From Flectobacillus sp. (GTDB lineage Bacteria; Bacteroidota; Bacteroidia; Cytophagales; Spirosomataceae), in the NCBI GenBank assembly GCA_029865665.1, contig JARXAV010000103.1, positions 1 to 17,518 of the forward strand: a DNA stretch of 17,518 nucleotides. Direction: 5' to 3'. Positions 5,688 through 13,117 of the stretch are shown piece by piece. The notes beneath the pieces were generated by a model. The model saw only the letters and a list, made by a program, of their open reading frames with translations, searched no databases and was not told where the DNA came from. The translations under genes were made by a program, and so were the position numbers. The stretch's first letter is position 1. Each line of letters starts with the position of its first letter.

Positions 5688-8600
5688 TCACTTAATGACG
5701 TTAATCTTAACGCTTCCAATCATTCCAGAAGGCAATAATTGAGCATTGGCTTGGTAGAATGGTATGGTTGTAAAAGTACTTTTGGCTTTTACATCAGGCT
5801 GAGCATCGCCAATTAATCGGTTTACCCAAAGGTTGGTTACTTTTACTTGTATCGTATTTTCGCCCGTTTTTATGGCTTCCGAAATATCCAATTTGAATGG
5901 TTTTTTCCAAGCAGTGCCTACGTTTTTACCGTTTACGATAACTTCCGCAATATTTTTCACATCGCCTAAATCAACCACATACATTGTAGCTTTAGCCAAG
6001 GAAGCCACCTTGAATGTATTCTCGTAAATAGCTGTTCCTGAGAAATATTTGATGTCGTTATCTGAACTTTCAGACCATGATGATAATTTGTCAAACGTTA
6101 CATTTTTATCGTTAAAACTAACTTTCCACGGTGTTGAAATTTGAGTTAACGTTGTTTCTACTTTTGATGCTTTTGTGAAACTTTTAGCGGTTGTTTTTTC
6201 ACTGAAAACAATAAAGTAAGCCTCCCACGATTCAAATTTTAATGGAATAATCGTTCTGCCATCTTTTACTTGATACGATACTTTTTCGGTTTTTCCCGTT
6301 TGTGCATTCCATAATTCGGGTACTTTGCCCGTAACGTTGAAACTCACTTCCGCAGTTGTTTCCTCCGCACTTCGACTATCTAACCAATAAATATCAGCCC
6401 CCTGACCCCCAGAAGGAGAAATTTGACGGTGACGAAACAGAATGTTGTTTTTGGCATTTGAAGTAATCACATCGGGTTGAATCGAGACTTTATCAAATGA
6501 GGTAATGTTTTTGCTTGCCCAAATTTCATTGGCAAGTTTCTGAAATTCAGCATCGTTATCAGACAAACTTGGCGATTTTTCTGGCTTTGTTCCAACAACT
6601 TTTATACCTGCATCAACCAAGGTTTTGATTTTTTTCAAAACGGGCAACGTCATAAAATTTGCGGATTCGTCTAACATCAATACCTTATAACTATTTCCGC
6701 TATTGGCAACTAATTTTCCATCTTTTGCCTGAATGACGTTTAACAAAGCAGACGAATTGACAAAGTCAAACTCAAAACCCGTAGGAATAGTGGGCAATTT
6801 ATCTTTACAAACTAATGTTACGTTCGTATTTTCACCATAATAGTAAAGAATATCAGCAACGTTTCTGCCTTGTTGGAGCATAAAACTGCTGCGTCCAAGA
6901 TAGTTCATCCAAGCCTTTCCACCTGCTTCTGCCCACGTTTCCAGACGAGTAAAATATTGTCCGAATGGCCCAAGTGAAAAACCTGGCCCTTTGTCTAATG
7001 GTTGATGTACCGAAGTATGAATCACAAAGCGGTTTAATCCCGATGCCAATTCCATATCCGCAGTACGTTTTAATTTTTCTGGATGCCAGCTAAACGCATT
7101 TTGAATTGAAGTCATTGATTCAGCCGCCACAATATTTTGTCCGTAGATATTAGCAACCGAAGCGGCTTCTCTGATGTCACCTGCACTGCGAGCTTCTTCC
7201 TCATTTCCACCTGCCAAACTTCCCGGAGTCCACATGGCAGACATCGGAATATCCGCATTGCGTTTTACATCCATGCCATCCGCTAAAAAAATACGTCCAT
7301 TTTCATGCGACTCCGTGTAGCGTTTCATACCTCGTTTGTGTAATTCTTCGCCAATCACGTCATAATGATTCTCGGAAATCATTTCGCCAATCGTCTTACG
7401 GAAATCCCATAAGAACTTTTCACTTGATTCTAAATCATTTACGACTCTACCCGTTAACACAGGAATCCATTTAATGAGGTCATAGCCCCGTCTTTTCTTG
7501 AATTCTTCGGGCATATTTTTTGTCCAAGTCATGTGTCCAGCTTCGTAGCTATCCAACACCATGTATTGAAGTCCCTTTGCCCCCATAAATCCGCCTGTGG
7601 CATCTTTATACATATCGAGGTAGGTATTGATGTATTTTTTAACGGCTTCTTTGTCTAATTTATCTACTTCCAATCCCGTAGCTTCTGGCGATGCAGGGTG
7701 ATTTTGACGACCTGTAAGCGAATAGCCCAAACGGACAACCATCCAATAAGCCCCCCCTGCCCCCGATGGAGGAGCTTCCCAGTTCAACGTTCCATCGGGC
7801 AACATTTTGTCTGTCAAATCAATTACATCATTTGATGAGATTACATCAACGTTTATTCCCCCTTCGGGGGTTAGGGGGCTTTGTTCTTTCCATGCCGAGA
7901 ATCCCGCTTTGTCTTCGGCTTGGTCAATGCGAGAAGTGTTGAATAACACAAACTCAGCGATATTTGTTCCTGCGGGTTTAGGAGCTTCCGTCATTCCCAT
8001 CATTGCCATAATTGGGCTTAATTCCCCTTTGAGTGTCTCAAAGCAAATACGCCAATATTTAGCGGTTGTAGCAGGAATCTGCGTGGTGATAAAAGGCAAT
8101 GTTGTATTAGAAACTTTAGCAACCGTTCTAAAATTAACACCATCGTCACTCACTTTTAGACTACGATTTGTAGGGCCTCCGTTAAACTCAGCTAACTCAC
8201 CTGCTTCGCCCATAGCCAAGGCAAATGCCTTGAACGTTTGAGGGGTATCGAACTCATATTGCACCCACATATCTTGCCCAACTTCCATTGGAGGCAAGAA
8301 ATACGTTTGGTTAGCATCGTGGTCGAGCATCAATTTGGCATCAAAATCTCCTCCACTTTTAGACAATTTGGGCTTTAAATCCAGCAGGTGTTTTTCGTTG
8401 CTGGGTAACTTATAAGCAATCACAAGGGCATCAGACGAAAAGTGTGGTTTTTCACCAATAAAGCCACCCATAACCCCTCCTGCATTGGTTTCAATATCAC
8501 CATATTTCCCGATAACATCAGGTAGTTTAGGTAATTGTATCGTTTGTTTTTTTCCCCCTTCGACCAATGCTTCTGTAAAAACATATTTCTTCATAGCATC

Positions 8601-8993
8601 TTTAGGCTCAACCCAAGGCCCTCCCGTCACACTCCACCCCGGTGAACCTGCTATTGCCATTTCAAGCCCTTTTTTATCCGCTAATTCAGTCGTGAATTTG
8701 AACGCATCTTTCCAGTCTGGTTGCATGAAAACCAGTTTTTTAGGAACAATTACGGGAGTCATCAAATTAGCATCGAAGTTTTGGAAACCGCCAATACCTA
8801 CTCGGCTCATCCAGTCTAAATCTTTCTGAATACCGTCTTTGGTAATATTCCCATTCATCCAATGCCACCAAACACGGGGTTTTGCGGTATTAGGTGGGGT
8901 TTCAAAATCACGCAAGAGCTGCTGAGCTTGACTACTAAAGCTAATTGTACCAAGCATTATCATTGCGATAATACGCTTATTTACCATCATCAT
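5688..8993 (-). CDS. Secreted GH106-family alpha-L-rhamnosidase
   Basis: 1101 residues. A signal peptide follows three consecutive Met codons (MMMVNKRIIAMIMLGTISFSSQA); any of the three could be used. The N-terminal catalytic region begins with PRVWWHWMNGNITKDGIQKDLDWMSRVGIGG, typical of GH106. Acidic candidates for catalysis and calcium binding are E484 in DSYEAG, E561/E564 in YTESHENGR and E625 in AAESMTS. By analogy with characterised GH106 enzymes, two glutamates act as acid and base; my residue matching is tentative. A beta-sandwich (about 950-1095) with ENTFKV, VIVNGKNVGTAWKKPF and NTIQVKVTNLWVNRLIGD ends the protein. Length is normal for the family. It would release terminal L-rhamnose from plant or microbial glycans in the periplasm or outside the cell. 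No SusC/SusD partner is adjacent; the divergent neighbour is a Nudix regulator. Three repeat-derived insertions lie at residues 372-380, 407-415 and 858-866. Confidence 0.9.
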   Translation of the reverse strand: MMMVNKRIIAMIMLGTISFSSQAQQLLRDFETPPNTAKPRVWWHWMNGNITKDGIQKDLDWMSRVGIGGFQNFDANLMTPVIVPKKLVFMQPDWKDAFKFTTELADKKGLEMAIAGSPGWSVTGGPWVEPKDAMKKYVFTEALVEGGKKQTIQLPKLPDVIGKYGDIETNAGGVMGGFIGEKPHFSSDALVIAYKLPSNEKHLLDLKPKLSKSGGDFDAKLMLDHDANQTYFLPPMEVGQDMWVQYEFDTPQTFKAFALAMGEAGELAEFNGGPTNRSLKVSDDGVNFRTVAKVSNTTLPFITTQIPATTAKYWRICFETLKGELSPIMAMMGMTEAPKPAGTNIAEFVLFNTSRIDQAEDKAGFSAWKEQSPLTPEGGINVDVISSNDVIDLTDKMLPDGTLNWEAPPSGAGGAYWMVVRLGYSLTGRQNHPASPEATGLEVDKLDKEAVKKYINTYLDMYKDATGGFMGAKGLQYMVLDSYEAGHMTWTKNMPEEFKKRRGYDLIKWIPVLTGRVVNDLESSEKFLWDFRKTIGEMISENHYDVIGEELHKRGMKRYTESHENGRIFLADGMDVKRNADIPMSAMWTPGSLAGGNEEEARSAGDIREAASVANIYGQNIVAAESMTSIQNAFSWHPEKLKRTADMELASGLNRFVIHTSVHQPLDKGPGFSLGPFGQYFTRLETWAEAGGKAWMNYLGRSSFMLQQGRNVADILYYYGENTNVTLVCKDKLPTIPTGFEFDFVNSSALLNVIQAKDGKLVANSGNSYKVLMLDESANFMTLPVLKKIKTLVDAGIKVVGTKPEKSPSLSDNDAEFQKLANEIWASKNITSFDKVSIQPDVITSNAKNNILFRHRQISPSGGQGADIYWLDSRSAEETTAEVSFNVTGKVPELWNAQTGKTEKVSYQVKDGRTIIPLKFESWEAYFIVFSEKTTAKSFTKASKVETTLTQISTPWKVSFNDKNVTFDKLSSWSESSDNDIKYFSGTAIYENTFKVASLAKATMYVVDLGDVKNIAEVIVNGKNVGTAWKKPFKLDISEAIKTGENTIQVKVTNLWVNRLIGDAQPDVKAKSTFTTIPFYQANAQLLPSGMIGSVKINVIK
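6396..6420 (-). repeat. REP-like C/G-run repeat inside GH106, copy B
   Basis: 25 bases encoding residues 858-866 (ISPSGGQGA). On the minus strand the layout is C-rich arm, then GGGGG-TCA-GGGGG-CT. It matches copy A at 20 of 25 positions, in the opposite orientation. Confidence 0.5.
7749..7774 (-). repeat. REP-like C/G-run repeat inside GH106, copy C
   Basis: 26 bases encoding residues 407-415 (APPSGAGGA). The minus strand reads CTCCTCCATC, then GGGGG-CA-GGGGGGG-CT, the same layout and orientation as copy B with a one-base longer second half. Confidence 0.45.
7856..7880 (+). repeat. REP-like C/G-run repeat inside GH106, copy A
   Basis: 25 bases, plus strand TTCCCCCTTC, then GGGGG-TTA-GGGGG-CT, encoding residues 372-380 (SPLTPEGGI) on the other strand. 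CCCCC-TTC-GGGGG forms a small stem with a competing second G-run. It is far more GC-rich than the surrounding gene. Confidence 0.6.
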
Positions 8994-9199
8994 GTTCAGG
9001 ATTAAGGGATAAAGAATGTATAGCGTAAAATATAAACAACCACTCGCTTTTAATTTAAGTGGCTAAAGACAAAAATCTATTCAAGAATAATCCAAAAAGC
9101 TATTCAGATATTTCGGTATTAAATAAGCCAACTAGCTATAAATACGACTTAAAGTATGAAAAACTAGCATATTTATCATTTTACACATAAATAATATTA

Positions 9200-9207
9200 C
9201 AAATATA
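9200..9207 (-). promoter_or_regulatory. Possible -7 element for GH106
   Basis: The minus strand reads TATATTTG, an exact TAnnTTTG, about 205 bases before the GH106 start. The nearest -33-like TTTG (9234-9237) is 26 bases away, longer than usual. A second exact copy is at 9358-9365. Neither is certain. Confidence 0.25.
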
Positions 9208-9372
9208 ATCCACACTTTATCCTTTTTGTGAATCAAAATAATGACAATGATATTCAAAATAAATCCAAGCGTTCGTATCTAATGGTATCAAAATGACAAT
9301 TTAGGATAGTTTTCTTCCGAAAAGCACCAAAACCACCCAATATAAAATAGAAATAAACAAATATAAAATTAG

Positions 9373-9408
9373 ATTTAACTGTATTTTGTAATATGTATTT
9401 AGTTAAAT
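9373..9408. repeat. Inverted repeat overlapping the Nudix-gene promoter
   Basis: ATTTAACT (9373-9380) and AGTTAAAT (9401-9408) are perfect 8-bp arms 20 bases apart, enclosing the -33 region of the rightward promoter. This suits an autoregulatory operator, but that is inference. Confidence 0.35.
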
Positions 9409-9418
9409 TGTAACTTTA
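9384..9418 (+). promoter_or_regulatory. Promoter for the Nudix regulator
   Basis: TTTTG (9384-9388), a gap of 22 bases, then TAACTTTA (9411-9418), one mismatch from TAnnTTTG. It would give a leader of about 70 bases. Confidence 0.4.
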
Positions 9419-9495
9419 CAGACCATTTTACCATTCTTATAAAGATTGCTTTAAAGACCTTTAAATAGATTTATAAAGACAGTCCAACTTAAATT

Positions 9496-10263
9496 ATGCC
9501 AAATAATATATTGAACAACGACCCAATGAGCAAACGATATTTGCCAAACATTTCTGTAGATAGTGTCATTTTTGGATTTCATAACAGACAATTAAAAGTG
9601 TTGTTATTACGATTTAAAAATACAGAAATGTATGCCCTACCTGGTGGATTTATTGATAAAGAAGAAGATTTAGAAGATTCTGTAAAACGTATCCTTTCCG
9701 AAAGAACAGGATTACATGATATATATTTAGAGCAGTTTGGAACATTTGGCTCAAAACAACGTGCGTATGGAGAAGTTCATAAAGCGGTAGCTGAAGCCAT
9801 CGGTAAAACCTTTGACCCAAATGCGTGGGTAGCTCAGCGTTTTGTAACAGTCTGTTACTATGCCTTAGTAGATTTTCATAATACCATTCCTAGTCCAGAC
9901 CCTGCTTCTGATTTATGCGACTGGTTTGATATTAACGAGATGCCTAACCTGATGTTTGACCACAATGCAATCGTACAACAAGCCTTGGCTTCTTTACGCT
10001 TAATGTTGGATTATAAATTGGTGGCATTTAACCTCATGCCAGATATGTTTACGATGAATGATTTACAAAGTTTGTACGAAACCATTCTTGGTAAGAAATT
10101 ACTACGTACTAATTTCCAACGTAAAATGCTTAGTTTGGGGATTCTCGAACGGGTAGATAAACAGTGGACTGGTGGAGCTCACAAAGCAGCGTATTTGTAT
10201 CGCTTTGATAAGAATAAGTATGAAGAAATGCAAAAAGAAGAGGCAAGTTTAAGCGGTATATAA
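9496..10263 (+). CDS. Nudix-domain transcriptional regulator (NrtR/AraR-like)
   Basis: 255 residues: a Nudix domain (about 15-155) followed by a winged-helix DNA-binding domain (about 173-245, DLQSLYETILGKKLLRTNFQRKMLSLGILE, then GGAHKAAYLYRF). This architecture is that of the NrtR family and of Bacteroides Nudix regulators of sugar use such as AraR. In the Nudix box the canonical REuxEExGu reads R65-I-L-S-E-R-T-G-L73. Two of the metal-binding glutamates are replaced by Ile66 and Arg70, so hydrolysis is unlikely and the domain probably senses a ligand. A second Met at 9526 (MSKRYLPNISVD) is an equally good start; neither has a clear ribosome-binding site. It is divergent from GH106, which is its most likely target. 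The ligand is unknown; rhamnose or a derivative is a guess from context. Confidence 0.85.
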   Translation: MPNNILNNDPMSKRYLPNISVDSVIFGFHNRQLKVLLLRFKNTEMYALPGGFIDKEEDLEDSVKRILSERTGLHDIYLEQFGTFGSKQRAYGEVHKAVAEAIGKTFDPNAWVAQRFVTVCYYALVDFHNTIPSPDPASDLCDWFDINEMPNLMFDHNAIVQQALASLRLMLDYKLVAFNLMPDMFTMNDLQSLYETILGKKLLRTNFQRKMLSLGILERVDKQWTGGAHKAAYLYRFDKNKYEEMQKEEASLSGI

Positions 10264-10270
10264 AATAATC

Positions 10271-10305
10271 AAAAGGACTCACTCCCGAGGAAAGAGTCCT
10301 TTTTT
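10271..10305. terminator. Shared terminator of the Nudix and helicase genes
   Basis: AAAAGGACTC (10271-10280) and GAGTCCTTTT (10294-10303) form a 10-bp stem with a 13-base loop, extended by T to 10305. It has T-tracts on both strands and lies between convergent genes. Confidence 0.85.
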
Positions 10306-10321
10306 GTTGCCGAGAGCATGA

Positions 10322-11590
10322 TTATCCTTGAGGTTTATCAGAATTTCTTGGCTTGTTTGATGGTTTACTATTCGTGCGTTTCGGTGGATATGGTTTTTTC
10401 TTCCCTTTATTTCCTCCAAAAGAATTCGACACAGGTTTTGCTGTGTAACTTGGCCCTTCTTCAAAACCCGCTGGCAAAGGTGATTTTTCGATTTCTCTTC
10501 CAATCAACTCTTCAATAGCCATGAATTTCCGCTGGTCTTTGTCATTAATAAACGTAATGGCTGTTCCTTTGGTTTCTGCACGGGCAGTTCTACCAACACG
10601 GTGAATATAATCTGCGGGATCGCTCGGCACGTTGAAATTGATAACCAAACTAATTCCTTCAATATCAATACCTCTCGAAATAATATCCGTTCCGACCAAA
10701 ATAGGCAACGATTTACTTCTAAATTCTCGTAAAATCTCTTCTCGTTCTTTCTGCTCTAAATCTGAGTGAAAAGCTTTTGACACCAAACCCATACGGTTCA
10801 ATTCAATGTCTAATTTCTTAGCCATTTCTTTGGTCGAAGCAAAAATAATTACTGTACCCCATACCTTTTCAGTCAAAATTGTTTTCAACAAGGCCATTTT
10901 TTGAGTGTCAAAAGCCAAATAAGCTTCTTGGGTTACCCCTTCGGCTGGTTTTGAAATCGAAATGGTTACTTGTTCGGGTTCATGCAAAATCGTTTTTGCT
11001 AAGGCTCTAATTTTAGGTGCCATCGTTGCCGAGAACAAAACAGTCTGACGTTTAACAGGCAAGTGCTTGATAATACGAAGAATATCATCATAAAAACCCA
11101 TATCCAACATACGGTCAGCTTCGTCCAAAATCAAATGCTGCAATTGATTAAAATTCAATGCCCCCATCTGAATTAGAGCAATTAAACGCCCTGGTGTAGC
11201 AATCGCAATTTCAGCTCCTTGTTCTAATGCACGCTTTTGTTGCACCCATGCAGCACCATCTCCTCCTCCATAAATTGGAATCGAACTGATACCTGTAAAA
11301 TAGCCCAAACCTTCAATTTGTTGGTCAATCTGAATGGCCAATTCTCTTGTAGGTGTAAGGATTAAGGTATTTAAACGACGTTGTTTTTCAGGCGTATTAA
11401 TGATTTTATGCAAAATGGGCAATAAAAAAGCAGCCGTCTTCCCTGTACCTGTTTGAGCGCAAGCAATCAAGTCTTTCCCCTTCAAAACCAAGGGAATAGC
11501 TTGTTCTTGAATAGGCGTTGGCTTGGTATAACCCATGGCATCTAAGCCTTCTGTAAGTTTACTATCGAAATTAAAATCGTGAAATGTCAA
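10322..11590 (-). CDS. rhlE: DEAD-box RNA helicase, RhlE type
   Basis: 422 residues with every motif of an ATP-dependent RNA helicase: Q motif FNFDSKL..PTPIQ (7-28), motif I AQTGTGKT (45-52), Ia PTRELA (80-85), Ib TPGR (132-135), II DEAD (156-159), III SAT (187-189), V GTDIISRGIDI (300-310) and VI HRVGRTAR (330-337). The last 40 residues are a basic, Lys/Pro/Asn-rich tail (KGKKKPYPPKR) that would bind RNA. It unwinds structured RNA in ribosome assembly or mRNA decay. The start is TTG at 11588-11590; no in-frame ATG lies between it and the upstream stop, and the resulting MTFHDFNF matches the usual RhlE beginning. It is divergent from the small gene at 11682. RhlE rather than CsdA/SrmB is chosen from the short N-terminus and tail. 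Confidence 0.92.
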   Translation of the reverse strand: MTFHDFNFDSKLTEGLDAMGYTKPTPIQEQAIPLVLKGKDLIACAQTGTGKTAAFLLPILHKIINTPEKQRRLNTLILTPTRELAIQIDQQIEGLGYFTGISSIPIYGGGDGAAWVQQKRALEQGAEIAIATPGRLIALIQMGALNFNQLQHLILDEADRMLDMGFYDDILRIIKHLPVKRQTVLFSATMAPKIRALAKTILHEPEQVTISISKPAEGVTQEAYLAFDTQKMALLKTILTEKVWGTVIIFASTKEMAKKLDIELNRMGLVSKAFHSDLEQKEREEILREFRSKSLPILVGTDIISRGIDIEGISLVINFNVPSDPADYIHRVGRTARAETKGTAITFINDKDQRKFMAIEELIGREIEKSPLPAGFEEGPSYTAKPVSNSFGGNKGKKKPYPPKRTNSKPSNKPRNSDKPQG

Positions 11591-11631
11591 TATATTAGTA
11601 GTGTTAAAGTAATTTTGGTATTAAAAACATT

Positions 11632-11639
11632 CAAAGGTA
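11632..11639 (-). promoter_or_regulatory. -7 element for the helicase gene
   Basis: The minus strand reads TACCTTTG, an exact TAnnTTTG, 42 bases before the TTG start. No good -33 TTTG is seen. TTGGTATT occurs at 11615 and 11652, and TGGTA-TT-TACCA at 11653-11664, in the same short divergent region. Confidence 0.4.
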
Positions 11640-11681
11640 ATAACAATTAACTTGGTATTTACCATATTATAAAACAAAGCC

Positions 11682-11921
11682 ATGGAAAGTCCTATCGTAG
11701 TGAGCAACTATATGCCTTTACATATTACCAAACTTTGGAAAAACATTGCAGGGCAAGGCTCTCGTCGCAAACGAAACCGTTTTCGTGAAATTTATAAAAA
11801 TCATTTAGGAATAAGTTCAGACGAATATTTTTATCAGATTATGCGAGGAGAAATCAAAATTCCAGAAGTAGATGCCCAGTATTGTGAAACGCTTCTGAGA
11901 AATATTAGACAGCAAGGATAA
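11682..11921 (+). CDS. Small basic protein of unknown function
   Basis: 79 residues, rich in Lys and Arg in the middle (GSRRKRNRFREIYKNH), with helix-forming segments before and after (HITKLWKNIAG; VDAQYCETLLRNIRQQ). It has no signal peptide or transmembrane helix, so it should be cytoplasmic; nucleic-acid binding is possible but unproven. It looks genuine because composition and codon use are protein-like and it fills the gap between the divergent helicase gene and the convergent AraC gene, whose stop codon is only three bases from its own. No promoter match or ribosome-binding site is clear. A start at the Met at residue 11 is an alternative. Family not recognised. Confidence 0.6.
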   Translation: MESPIVVSNYMPLHITKLWKNIAGQGSRRKRNRFREIYKNHLGISSDEYFYQIMRGEIKIPEVDAQYCETLLRNIRQQG

Positions 11922-11924
11922 AAA

Positions 11925-12791
11925 CTAAGCAACCTTGGTATAACCATGCTTTTTGGAGAACGATGAAGGACTCTCGTGTTTCAAGCTTTTAAATACTTTT
12001 CCAAAGTAAGAAACATTATTAAACCCTGTTTCAAAACAGACATCAGCAACTGGCTTTCCTTCCAACAGCAATATACAGGCTTTATTTACCCTATATTCAT
12101 TAACAAAGTCTGTGAACGTTTGATTCAAGTTTTTCTTAAAATACGTGCAGAATGCAGGAACTGTAAGACCAACCTCCTCGGCAATTAACTGTATATCAAC
12201 TTCTTGATTATAGTTTTTCTCCACAAAGGTATAAACTTTAGCCAATCTTTTTTGGTCTTTGCTATTAAATTCATAGGTTGTTCCAAAAGCATTGAGCAAC
12301 GTATATTCTGAGCTTAACGCCAATGTCTGAAAAATAGTCAGTAAGGTAATCATTCGCTCAAAAGGTTGTTGAGTAACCATCGTTTTAAGCAGTTCTTCCA
12401 CTCTTTTTTGGGTATCTCCATAAAAACAGATACCCTGCTGTGAACGTTCGAGTAATAGCTTCACTTTTTCCATCTCTTTGGACTCAAAGAACGTATCGCC
12501 CAAAAAGTTGGGTAAAAACTGCACATAGAGTTGTTCGAAGGTATCTATTGCTCCAAAACCAAAACCTCCATGCGGAACATTCGAGCCAATTAATACCAAT
12601 TGCCCTTCCTTAAAATAGCTCAAGTGATTCCCTACATGACATCGCCCAGAGCCTTGAGCCACACAAACTAATTCAATTTCCGTGTGATAATGATATGACC
12701 ATTCAAACTGCTTAGGGTCATGGTCTAGCATATAATTTACCTTAAAGGAGCTACCATCATCGGGAAGAATGCGTTCAAAGGAAGTTTTCAT
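11925..12791 (-). CDS. AraC-family transcriptional regulator with cupin sensor
   Basis: 288 residues. The N-terminal cupin-like domain has YHYHTEIELV (33-42), GSGRCHVGNH and the late NVPHGG (71-76), as in sugar-sensing AraC regulators. The C-terminal double helix-turn-helix (about 187-288) has IQLIAEEVGLTVPAFCTYFKKNLNQ and VADVCFETGFNNVSYFGKVFK, matching the two AraC DNA-reading helices. It is a cytoplasmic activator or repressor; the ligand is unknown, though this class in Bacteroidota often controls carbohydrate genes. It is transcribed away from ahcY and convergent with the 79-residue gene, with no good terminator between them; only a weak CAAGG/CCTTG pair spans the junction. A palindrome TTAAAC-AATC-GTTTAA (12791-12806) abuts its start codon and may be an autoregulatory site. 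Which genes it controls cannot be told from this window. Confidence 0.88.
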   Translation of the reverse strand: MKTSFERILPDDGSSFKVNYMLDHDPKQFEWSYHYHTEIELVCVAQGSGRCHVGNHLSYFKEGQLVLIGSNVPHGGFGFGAIDTFEQLYVQFLPNFLGDTFFESKEMEKVKLLLERSQQGICFYGDTQKRVEELLKTMVTQQPFERMITLLTIFQTLALSSEYTLLNAFGTTYEFNSKDQKRLAKVYTFVEKNYNQEVDIQLIAEEVGLTVPAFCTYFKKNLNQTFTDFVNEYRVNKACILLLEGKPVADVCFETGFNNVSYFGKVFKSLKHESPSSFSKKHGYTKVA

Positions 12792-12825
12792 TAAACAATC
12801 GTTTAAAATTTCATAGTGCTTCGTA

Positions 12826-12833
12826 CAAATTTA
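12826..12833 (-). promoter_or_regulatory. -7 element for the AraC-type gene
   Basis: The minus strand reads TAAATTTG, an exact TAnnTTTG, 35 bases before the start codon. The nearest TTTG upstream is only 11 bases away, so the -33 element is unclear. Confidence 0.4.
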
Positions 12834-13060
12834 TAAAAAAAATACAAATCTTTCTATCCTGATAAATTAGGTTAGGTAGATTGATTTAGTTTTTGTTCGA
12901 TGGTGAAAAAAGCGAAAAATAGAAAACATAAATTATCTTAAACACCAATCAATAAAAGATAAAAAAACTAATTAACCTGTTACATTTAAGAATATATCTA
13001 TTTTTTCAGTTTTGTACAAATAATTTGTTTATTGACTTTTATAATGAAGTTAAAACCAAG

Positions 13061-13068
13061 TAATTTTG
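13061..13068 (+). promoter_or_regulatory. -7 element for ahcY
   Basis: TAATTTTG is an exact TAnnTTTG, 49 bases before the start. The -33 position holds only a T-rich CTTTT (13036-13040); TTGAC at 13032 is 26 bases away. Confidence 0.45.
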
Positions 13069-13117
13069 TTGAGCCTATTACTTAGGCATTTAGAAAAGAA
13101 CACTAAAAATAACAAAT

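Larger units (their letters stand above)
8994..9495. other. Divergent regulatory region between GH106 and the Nudix regulator
   Basis: 502 very AT-rich bases without a gene. It contains promoter candidates on both strands, an 8-bp inverted repeat (9373-9408), the palindrome TATTCAAGAATA (9078-9089) with a related TATTCAGATATT at 9101 and TATTCAAAATAA at 9251, and two direct repeats: AACTAGC at 9130 and 9162 (32 bases apart), and TTATAAAGA at 9437 and 9471 (34 bases apart). Confidence 0.5.
12792..13117. other. Divergent intergenic region, AraC gene and ahcY
   Basis: 326 AT-rich bases with -7 elements on both strands, the palindrome at 12791-12806, and the 8-bp palindrome TTGTACAA (13013-13020) about 40 bases before the ahcY -7 element. 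I see no structure resembling a SAM or SAH riboswitch. Confidence 0.5.

Noticed and set aside
7807..8829. Plus-strand open frames of 144 and 114 codons inside the GH106 gene
   Set aside because: They are antisense to conserved GH106 coding sequence and have no recognisable motifs, promoter or signal.
595..10263. A rhamnose polysaccharide utilisation locus covering both rhamnosidase-like genes
   Set aside because: No SusC/SusD pair, transporter or rhamnose catabolic gene is present; the two genes are on opposite strands and separated by unrelated genes and terminators.
12792..13117. SAM or SAH riboswitch before ahcY
   Set aside because: The leader after the predicted transcription start is only about 45 bases and shows none of the conserved helices or pseudoknots of those riboswitches.
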